Assembly: GCA_900457075.1 (NCBI GenBank) | Contig: UGYN01000001.1 | Location: 1 to 6,663, forward strand | Direction: 5' to 3' | Length of the DNA stretch: 6,663 nt | Source: Serratia quinivorans | Lineage (GTDB): Bacteria > Pseudomonadota > Gammaproteobacteria > Enterobacterales > Enterobacteriaceae | Part shown: in pieces, positions 3,901 to 6,663 of the stretch | Layout: the number at the start of each line of letters is the position of its first letter | Position numbering within the stretch: the first letter of the stretch is position 1 | The notes under the pieces: generated by a model | Database searches by the model: none | What the model was told of the DNA's origin: nothing | Seen by the model: only the letters and a program-made list of their open reading frames with translations | Position numbers and translations under genes: made by a program

Positions 3901-6663
3901 CGGTATGGCCGCGACCACCCTGACCAGCATGACGGCGGGCACCTCGACGGTGACGGCGAAGGTGGGCGACAGCGAGCAGAAGGTTGACGTGAACTTCGTG
4001 GCCGACAGTGACACCGCTGCCATTACTGATGAGAACCTGGTAATCGGTCATGACAACACGGTCGCGAGCGGCAAGGTAACTGATGGTGTGACCGCCACGG
4101 CAACGGTAACTGATGAGAATGGTAATCCGGTTGCCGATCAGGAGGTTATCTTTACTGTGACCGAAGGGGCGAACATCACTACGGTGAAAGGGACTACCGG
4201 GGCTAAAGGTAAGGCTGCAGCAGTAGTGACCAGTGCCAAAGCAGGGGCTTATACAGTAACCGCGAAGGTTAATGATAGCGAAGCTAAGAAAGATGCTCAC
4301 TTCGTGGCCGACAGTGACACCGCTGAAATCACCGACGGCAATCTGAGCGTGGGCACGGGTGCAACGGCCAATGGCAAGGACATCAATGCGATCACTGCAA
4401 AAGTCACCGATGCGAACGGCAACCCGCTCGCCAACCAGACCGTGACGTTCAATGTGGCGGAAGGGGCAACCATCACACCACATGAGGTGCAAACAGGGGC
4501 GGATGGTAATGCCGGCGCCACAGTGACGAGCCTGAAGGCGGGCACCTATGCGGTGACAGCAGAAGTGAATGGCAAGGGCACGAGCAAAAACACGACGTTC
4601 GTGGCGGATAAGGACTCGGCCGGCATTGCTGACGGCGACTTGGCGGTGGGTGACAACAATGCTGTAGCCGACGGAAAGTCGACGGACAGTGTGACCGCAA
4701 AAGTCACCGATGCGAACGGCAACCCGGTCTCTGGTGTGGAGGTGAGCTTCCTGGCAGGGCAACGACGCGACGGTGGTGACGGAAACCGTTACGACCGGAG
4801 CGGACGGTATGGCCGCGACCACCCTGACCAGCATGACGGCGGGCACCTCGACGGTGACGGCGAAGGTGGGCGACAGCGAGCAGAAGGTTGACGTGAACTT
4901 CGTGGCCGAGTGACACCGCTGAAATCACCGACGGCAATCTGAGCGTGGGCACGGGTGCAACGGCCAATGGCAAGGACATCAATGCGATCACTGCAAAAGT
5001 CACCGATGCGAACGGCAACCGCTCGCCAACCAGACCGTGACGTTCAATGTGGCGGAAGGGGCAACCATCACACCACATGAGGTGCAAACAGGGGCGGATG
5101 GTAATGCCGGCGCCACAGTGACGAGCCTGAAGGCGGGCACCTATGCGGTGACAGCAGAAGTGAATGGCAAGGGCACGAGCAAAAACACGACGTTCGTGGC
5201 GGATAAGGACTCGGCCGGCATTGCTGACGGCGACTTGGCGGTGGGTGACAACAATGCTGTAGCCGACGGAAAGTCGACGGACAGTGTGACCGCAAAAGTC
5301 ACCGATGCGAACGGCAACCCGGTCTCTGGTGTGGAGGTGAGCTTCCTGGCAGGCAACGACGCGACGGTGGTGACGGAAACCGTTACGACCGGAGCGGACG
5401 GTATGGCCGCGACCACCCTGACCAGCATGACGGCGGGCACCTCGACGGTGACGGCGAAGGTGGGCGACAGCGAGCAGAAGGTTGACGTGAACTTCGTGGC
5501 CGACAGTGACACCGCTGAAATCACCGACGGCAATCTGAGCGTGGGCACGGGTGCAACGGCCAATGGCAAGGACATCAATGCGATCACTGCAAAAGTCACC
5601 GATGCGAACGGCAACCCGCTCGCCAACCAGACCGTGACGTTCAATGTGGGCGGAAGGGGCAACCATCACACCCACATGAGGTGCAAACAGGGCGGATGGT
5701 AATGCCGGCGCCACAGTGACGAGCCTGAAGGCGGGCACCTATGCGGTGACAGCAGAAGTGAATGGCAAGGGCACGAGCAAAAACACGACGTTCGTGGCGG
5801 ATAAGGACTCGGCCGGCATTGCTGACGGCGACTTGGCGGTGGGTGACAACAATGCTGTAGCCGACGGAAAGTCGACGGACAGTGTGACCGCAAAAGTCAC
5901 CGATGCGAACGGCAACCCGGTCTCTGGTGTGGAGGTGAGCTTCCTGGCAGGCAACGACGCGACGGTGGTGACGGAAACCGTTACGACCGGAGCGGACGGT
6001 ATGGCCGCGACCCACCCTGACCAGCATGACGGCGGGCACCTCGACGGTGACGGCGAAGGTGGGCGACAGCGAGCAGAAGGTTGACGTGAACTTCGTGGCC
6101 GACAGTGACACCGCTGCCCATTACTGATGAGAACCTGGTAATCGGTCATGACAACACGGTCGCGAGCGGCAAGGTAACTGATGGTGTGACCGCCACGGCA
6201 ACGGTAACTGATGAGAATGGTAATCCGGTTGCCGATCAGGAGGTTATCTTTACTGTGACCGAAGGGGCGAACATCACTACGGTGAAAGGGACTACCGGGG
6301 CTAAAGGTAAGGCTGCAGCAGTAGTGACCAGTGCCAAAGCAGGGGCTTATACAGTAACCGCGAAGGTTAATGATAGCGAAGCTAAGAAAGATGCTCACTT
6401 CGTGGCCGACAGTGACACCGCTGAAATCACCGACGGCAATCTGAGCGTGGGCACGGGTGCAACGGCCAATGGCAAGGACATCAATGCGATCACTGCAAAA
6501 GTCACCGATGCGAACGGCAACCCGCTCGCCAACCAGACCGTGACGTTCAATGTGGCGGAAGGGGCAACCATCACACCACATGAGGTGCAAACAGGGGCGG
6601 ATGGTAATGCCGGCGCCACAGTGACGAGCCTGAAGGCGGGCACCTATGCGGTGACAGCAGAAG
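1..6663 (+). CDS. Giant Ig-like (Big_1) repeat adhesin, internal part, frame broken by apparent indels
   Basis: The whole window reads as one repetitive extracellular protein once indels are reconciled between copies. The consensus unit has 301 residues in three Ig-like domains. Each shows the Big_1 pattern: a strand ending in VTDANGNPV or VTDENGNPV, a hydrophobic strand such as VEVSF, VIFTV or VTFNV, a TGADG or TGAKG turn, then an AG-T-YTVTAKV-like strand before the next linker. By family knowledge, such tandem domains form the rigid stalk of intimin/invasin-type inverse autotransporters (type Ve secretion), which project from the outer membrane and bind host cells or support biofilm. The barrel and tip would lie outside this window, so that family assignment is inference; another large Ig-repeat surface protein remains possible. 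The consensus has no Cys, Trp or Arg. Sixteen small indels interrupt the frame, near 5, 952, 1458, 2103, 2615, 3556, 3571, 3709, 4758, 4909, 5019, 5649, 5672, 5691, 6012 and 6118. They look like consensus errors, but a true pseudogene cannot be excluded from sequence alone. Confidence 0.85.
9..911 (+). repeat. Tandem unit 1, 903 bp (end C0, A1, B1, most of C1)
   Basis: Units are counted from the GTGACGAGCCTG landmark in domain C. This unit is exactly 903 bp (301 codons) and shows no indel, so it is the reference for the others. Domain A runs 99-398 and B 399-704; C starts at 705 and continues into the next unit. Confidence 0.95.
382..714 (+). repeat. 27-bp direct repeat flanking domain B (reference pair in unit 1)
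   Basis: The same 27 bp, starting ACTTCGTGGCCGACAGTGAC, occurs at the A-B junction (382-408) and at the B-C junction (688-714). The copies are 306 bp apart, exactly one B domain. The sequence encodes the FVADSDTA linker. Other full units carry the same pair. Recombination between the copies removes B and keeps the frame. Confidence 0.9.
912..1812 (+). repeat. Tandem unit 2, 901 bp (A2, B2, C2)
   Basis: It is identical to unit 1 except for two one-base losses, an A near 952 and a G near 1458, which account for the 901-bp length. A2 is 1001-1300, B2 1301-1605, and C2 starts at 1606. Confidence 0.95.
953..1477 (+). CDS. Adhesin segment 2: end of C1, A2, first half of B2
   Basis: The frame resumes at GTG 953, the Val of EVNGKG, directly after the deletion near 952. 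It covers the end of C1, all of A2 (1001-1300) and B2 to about 1458, where one G of a GGGG run is lost. The last five residues (RTSLR) are out of frame and end at TGA 1475-1477. The two Arg residues in that tail are diagnostic, because the in-frame consensus contains no Arg. The apparent start is internal. Confidence 0.7.
   Translation: MNGKGTSKNTTFVADKDSAGIADGDLAVGDNNAVADGKSTDSVTAKVTDANGNPVSGVEVSFLAGNDATVVTETVTTGADGMAATTLTSMTAGTSTVTAKVGDSEQKVDVNFVADSDTAAITDENLVIGHDNTVASGKVTDGVTATATVTDENGNPVADQEVIFTVTEGRTSLR
1474..2115 (+). CDS. Adhesin segment 3: rest of B2, C2, most of A3
   Basis: After the loss near 1458 the correct frame continues through the second half of B2, all of C2 (1606-1902) and A3 (from 1903) up to GADGMA. 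A G is missing near 2103 (GGCCGCGACC in other copies, GGCCCGACC here), and the frame then runs RPP to TGA 2113-2115. GTG 1474 encodes an internal Val (VKGTTGAKG). The true in-frame piece begins at about 1460. Confidence 0.7.
   Translation: MKGTTGAKGKAAAVVTSAKAGAYTVTAKVNDSEAKKDAHFVADSDTAEITDGNLSVGTGATANGKDINAITAKVTDANGNPLANQTVTFNVAEGATITPHEVQTGADGNAGATVTSLKAGTYAVTAEVNGKGTSKNTTFVADKDSAGIADGDLAVGDNNAVADGKSTDSVTAKVTDANGNPVSGVEVSFLAGNDATVVTETVTTGADGMARPP
1813..2713 (+). repeat. Tandem unit 3, 901 bp (A3, B3, C3)
   Basis: It is identical to unit 1 except for loss of a G near 2103 and a C near 2615. A3 is 1903-2201, B3 2202-2507, and C3 starts at 2508. Confidence 0.95.
2121..2636 (+). CDS. Adhesin segment 4: end of A3, B3, first part of C3
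   Basis: The correct frame resumes just after 2104. ATG 2121 is the internal Met of TSMTAGTSTV. The segment covers the end of A3, all of B3 (2202-2507) and C3 to DANGN. One C is missing near 2615 (AACCCGCTC in other copies, AACCGCTC here), giving the out-of-frame tail RSPTRP and TGA 2634-2636. Exactly the same deletion recurs in C6. Confidence 0.7.
   Translation: MTAGTSTVTAKVGDSEQKVDVNFVADSDTAAITDENLVIGHDNTVASGKVTDGVTATATVTDENGNPVADQEVIFTVTEGANITTVKGTTGAKGKAAAVVTSAKAGAYTVTAKVNDSEAKKDAHFVADSDTAEITDGNLSVGTGATANGKDINAITAKVTDANGNRSPTRP
2633..3622 (+). CDS. Adhesin segment 5: rest of C3, A4, B4, most of C4
   Basis: GTG 2633 is the internal Val of VTFNVAEG. The frame is correct through the rest of C3, A4 (2804-3103), B4 (3104-3409) and C4 to about 3556. 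There an extra A (GGAAAGGGG), followed by an extra C near 3571, shifts the frame. The closing 21 residues, including NHHHHM, are out of frame and end at TGA 3620-3622. The His cluster is therefore an artefact of the shift, not a metal site. Confidence 0.72.
   Translation: MTFNVAEGATITPHEVQTGADGNAGATVTSLKAGTYAVTAEVNGKGTSKNTTFVADKDSAGIADGDLAVGDNNAVADGKSTDSVTAKVTDANGNPVSGVEVSFLAGNDATVVTETVTTGADGMAATTLTSMTAGTSTVTAKVGDSEQKVDVNFVADSDTAAITDENLVIGHDNTVASGKVTDGVTATATVTDENGNPVADQEVIFTVTEGANITTVKGTTGAKGKAAAVVTSAKAGAYTVTAKVNDSEAKKDAHFVADSDTAEITDGNLSVGTGATANGKDINAITAKVTDANGNPLANQTVTFNVAERGNHHHHMRCKQGRMVMPAPQ
2714..3618 (+). repeat. Tandem unit 4, 905 bp (A4, B4, C4)
   Basis: It is identical to unit 1 except for an extra A near 3556 and an extra C near 3571, both in C4 and about 15 bp apart. 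A4 is 2804-3103, B4 3104-3409, and C4 starts at 3410. Confidence 0.95.
3574..3729 (+). CDS. Adhesin segment 5b: short in-frame piece of C4
   Basis: Between the two insertions near 3556 and 3571 and the extra G near 3709, the correct C4 frame is readable from CCA 3574 to AAG 3706-3708 (PHEVQTGADG through FVADK). It then runs out of frame to TGA 3727-3729. The piece matches the end of C1 residue for residue. It is a remnant of the broken frame and not a gene on its own. Confidence 0.6.
   Translation, partial: PHEVQTGADGNAGATVTSLKAGTYAVTAEVNGKGTSKNTTFVADKGLGRHC
3619..4522 (+). repeat. Tandem unit 5, 904 bp (A5, B5, C5)
   Basis: It is identical to unit 1 except for one extra G near 3709 at the C4-A5 boundary. 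A5 is about 3709-4009, B5 4010-4315 and C5 4316-4612. Confidence 0.95.
3665..4891 (+). CDS. Adhesin segment 6: A5, B5, C5, first half of A6
   Basis: This is the longest unbroken in-frame piece. The correct frame starts at GAC 3710 and covers A5, B5 (4010-4315), C5 (4316-4612) and A6 to FLAG near 4758. The 15 residues from ATG 3665 (MARARAKTRRSWRIR) are out of frame, created by the extra G near 3709, and their Arg richness marks them as spurious. A second extra G near 4758 produces a 40-odd residue out-of-frame tail rich in Arg, Gly, Asp and His, ending at TGA 4889-4891. Neither end of the open frame is a natural protein end. Confidence 0.72.
   Translation: MARARAKTRRSWRIRDSAGIADGDLAVGDNNAVADGKSTDSVTAKVTDANGNPVSGVEVSFLAGNDATVVTETVTTGADGMAATTLTSMTAGTSTVTAKVGDSEQKVDVNFVADSDTAAITDENLVIGHDNTVASGKVTDGVTATATVTDENGNPVADQEVIFTVTEGANITTVKGTTGAKGKAAAVVTSAKAGAYTVTAKVNDSEAKKDAHFVADSDTAEITDGNLSVGTGATANGKDINAITAKVTDANGNPLANQTVTFNVAEGATITPHEVQTGADGNAGATVTSLKAGTYAVTAEVNGKGTSKNTTFVADKDSAGIADGDLAVGDNNAVADGKSTDSVTAKVTDANGNPVSGVEVSFLAGQRRDGGDGNRYDRSGRYGRDHPDQHDGGHLDGDGEGGRQRAEG
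4761..4913 (+). CDS. Adhesin segment 6b: second half of A6
   Basis: The correct A6 frame resumes at AAC 4761 (NDATVVTETV) and runs to GCC 4905-4907 at the end of FVA. Two bases are then missing: other copies read GCCGACAGTGAC, here GCCGAGTGAC. This creates GAG and an immediate TGA at 4911-4913. The break lies exactly at the seam where domain B is absent. Confidence 0.6.
   Translation, partial: NDATVVTETVTTGADGMAATTLTSMTAGTSTVTAKVGDSEQKVDVNFVAE
4897..4921 (+). repeat. Linker copy at the A6-C6 seam, two bases short
   Basis: This is the equivalent seam in unit 6. It has 25 of the 27 linker bases because CA (or AC) is missing within GCCGACAGTG. Flanks are A-type on the left and C-type on the right, as at the A7-C7 seam. 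Confidence 0.85.
4909..5040 (+). CDS. Adhesin segment 6c: first part of C6
   Basis: From AGT 4909 the frame reads SDTAEITDGNLSV, so A6 is joined directly to C6 with no B domain. It stays correct to DANGN near 5018. The same one-C loss seen in C3 then gives the tail RSPTRP and TGA 5038-5040. The piece is short, with no start codon of its own that makes sense. Confidence 0.6.
   Translation, partial: SDTAEITDGNLSVGTGATANGKDINAITAKVTDANGNRSPTRP
5037..5702 (+). CDS. Adhesin segment 7: rest of C6, A7, most of C7
   Basis: GTG 5037 is the internal Val of VTFNVAEG. The correct frame covers the rest of C6, all of A7 (5208-5507) and C7 (from 5508) to about 5648. A7 is joined to C7 in frame (FVADSDTAEITD), which gives a clean example of a unit without B. 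An extra G near 5649 starts the out-of-frame tail GGRGNHHTHMRCKQGGW, ending at TAA 5700-5702. Further indels lie near 5672 (+C) and 5691 (-G). Confidence 0.7.
   Translation: MTFNVAEGATITPHEVQTGADGNAGATVTSLKAGTYAVTAEVNGKGTSKNTTFVADKDSAGIADGDLAVGDNNAVADGKSTDSVTAKVTDANGNPVSGVEVSFLAGNDATVVTETVTTGADGMAATTLTSMTAGTSTVTAKVGDSEQKVDVNFVADSDTAEITDGNLSVGTGATANGKDINAITAKVTDANGNPLANQTVTFNVGGRGNHHTHMRCKQGGW
5118..5715 (+). repeat. Tandem unit 7, short form lacking domain B, 598 bp
   Basis: A7 (5208-5507) joins C7 (5508-5805) cleanly and in frame, with no domain B. The expected length is 597 bp. The net extra base comes from an extra G near 5649 and an extra C near 5672, offset by a lost G near 5691. Confidence 0.94.
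5491..5517 (+). repeat. Single 27-bp linker copy at the A7-C7 seam
   Basis: Only one copy of the 27-bp linker repeat remains between A7 and C7. A-specific sequence (GTTGACGTGA) lies upstream and C-specific sequence (AAATCACCGAC) downstream. This is the product expected from recombination between the two copies flanking B. Confidence 0.88.
5716..6084 (+). CDS. Adhesin segment 8: end of C7, most of A8
   Basis: GTG 5716 is the internal Val of VTSLKAG. The correct frame covers the end of C7 and A8 (from 5806) to MAAT near 6012, where an extra C (GACCCACC against GACCACC) shifts it. The tail from HPDQHDGG onward is out of frame and ends at TGA 6082-6084. It resembles the tail of the segment ending at 4891 because both misread the same A-domain sequence in the same frame. 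Confidence 0.7.
   Translation: MTSLKAGTYAVTAEVNGKGTSKNTTFVADKDSAGIADGDLAVGDNNAVADGKSTDSVTAKVTDANGNPVSGVEVSFLAGNDATVVTETVTTGADGMAATHPDQHDGGHLDGDGEGGRQRAEG
6014..6127 (+). CDS. Adhesin segment 8b: end of A8 and start of B8
   Basis: The correct frame resumes at ACC 6014 (TLTSMTAGT), covers the end of A8 and enters B8 as DTAA at 6107-6118. An extra C near 6118 (GCTGCCCATT against GCTGCCATT) then leads to His, Tyr and TGA 6125-6127. This is a short remnant between two one-base insertions. Confidence 0.6.
   Translation, partial: TLTSMTAGTSTVTAKVGDSEQKVDVNFVADSDTAAHY
6120..6663 (+). CDS. Adhesin segment 9: B8 and partial C8, open at the right edge
   Basis: From ATT 6120 (ITDENLVIGH) the correct frame is open to the window edge without a stop. 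It covers B8 and the first 83 residues of C8 (from 6414, ending VTAE at 6662). The last base, 6663, is the first base of the next codon. No indel is visible here, so the protein clearly continues beyond the window. Confidence 0.75.
   Translation, partial: MTDENLVIGHDNTVASGKVTDGVTATATVTDENGNPVADQEVIFTVTEGANITTVKGTTGAKGKAAAVVTSAKAGAYTVTAKVNDSEAKKDAHFVADSDTAEITDGNLSVGTGATANGKDINAITAKVTDANGNPLANQTVTFNVAEGATITPHEVQTGADGNAGATVTSLKAGTYAVTAE
6621..6663 (+). repeat. Tandem unit 9, first 43 bp only
   Basis: These bases match the start of unit 1 (9-51) exactly and are cut by the window edge. The array therefore continues to the right. Confidence 0.9.

Larger units (their letters stand above)
4523..5117 (+). 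repeat. Tandem unit 6, short form lacking domain B, 595 bp
   Basis: A6 (4613-4911) is followed directly by C6 (4912-5207), with the 306-bp B domain absent. The expected length without B is 597 bp. The observed 595 reflects one extra G near 4758, a two-base loss near 4909 and one C lost near 5019. Confidence 0.93.
5716..6620 (+). repeat. Tandem unit 8, 905 bp (A8, B8, most of C8)
   Basis: The full A-B-C form returns after the two short units. It is identical to unit 1 except for an extra C near 6012 and another near 6118. A8 is 5806-6106, B8 6107-6413, and C8 starts at 6414. Confidence 0.95.

Noticed and set aside
2489..4846. A 785-residue open frame on the minus strand
   Set aside because: It is antisense to the adhesin. 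A stop-free antisense frame in one unit stays open across units because the unit length is a multiple of three, and the indels only move it between antisense frames. Its product is itself a tandem repeat rich in Arg, His and Cys with no recognisable domain.
953..5716. GTG or ATG codons at 953, 1474, 2121, 2633, 3665, 5037 and 5716 as gene starts
   Set aside because: Apart from 3665, each is an internal Val or Met of the consensus unit, and the same codons occur in other copies in mid-frame. ATG 3665 is out of frame. None has a specific upstream ribosome binding site.
32..6643. Many shorter minus-strand open frames that recur with the same sequences
   Set aside because: They are copies of the same antisense shadows repeating with the unit. 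They have no convincing ribosome binding sites and no independent conservation signal.
1..6663. Phase variation by slipped-strand change in homopolymers
   Set aside because: The altered runs are only 2-4 bases, far shorter than typical contingency tracts, and changes are scattered through many copies. Sequencing error explains them better.
1..6663. CRISPR array or intergenic satellite as the source of periodicity
   Set aside because: The period is about 900 bp, coding throughout, divisible by three and made of Ig-like domains. There are no short palindromic repeats with variable spacers.

Overview
The window lies entirely inside one very long, highly repetitive plus-strand coding region. It encodes tandem bacterial Ig-like domains of the Big_1 type, as in the extracellular stalk of intimin/invasin-family adhesins. 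Neither end of the gene is present: both window edges fall inside a repeat. There is no start codon, signal peptide, beta-barrel, LysM domain, tip domain, promoter, terminator, RNA gene or mobile element. The domain type and GC-rich coding suggest a Gram-negative gammaproteobacterium, plausibly Enterobacterales, but the window does not fix a genus.

Layout: the basic unit is 903 bp (301 residues) made of three different Ig-like domains, A (100 aa), B (102 aa) and C (99 aa). From left to right there is the end of a C domain (1-98), five A-B-C units (A1 begins at 99), two consecutive units lacking B (A6-C6 at 4613-5207 and A7-C7 at 5208-5805), then another A-B-C unit whose C domain runs off the right edge. 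That makes 23 domains, two of them cut by the edges. Apart from single-base or two-base indels, I see no substitution between copies of the same domain, including at synonymous sites.

The reading frame is interrupted 16 times: 8 one-base insertions, 7 one-base deletions and one two-base deletion. Nearly all lengthen or shorten runs of 2-4 identical bases, and only one site is hit identically in two copies. Unit 1 reads cleanly through A1, B1 and most of C1. Indels without substitutions, in a repeat longer than short reads, fit uncorrected long-read consensus error better than genuine decay. The likely reality is one intact giant adhesin gene that appears here as about a dozen in-frame pieces. 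The fragments' apparent start codons are internal Val or Met codons and are not real starts.

The clearest biological signal is domain B missing from two adjacent units. The seam is a 27-bp sequence present at both the A-B and B-C junctions, so homologous recombination could remove exactly one domain (306 bp) in frame. I see no second gene and no evidence of a new molecular system. The interest lies in how the array is built, homogenised and shortened, and in how badly automated gene calls would fragment it.
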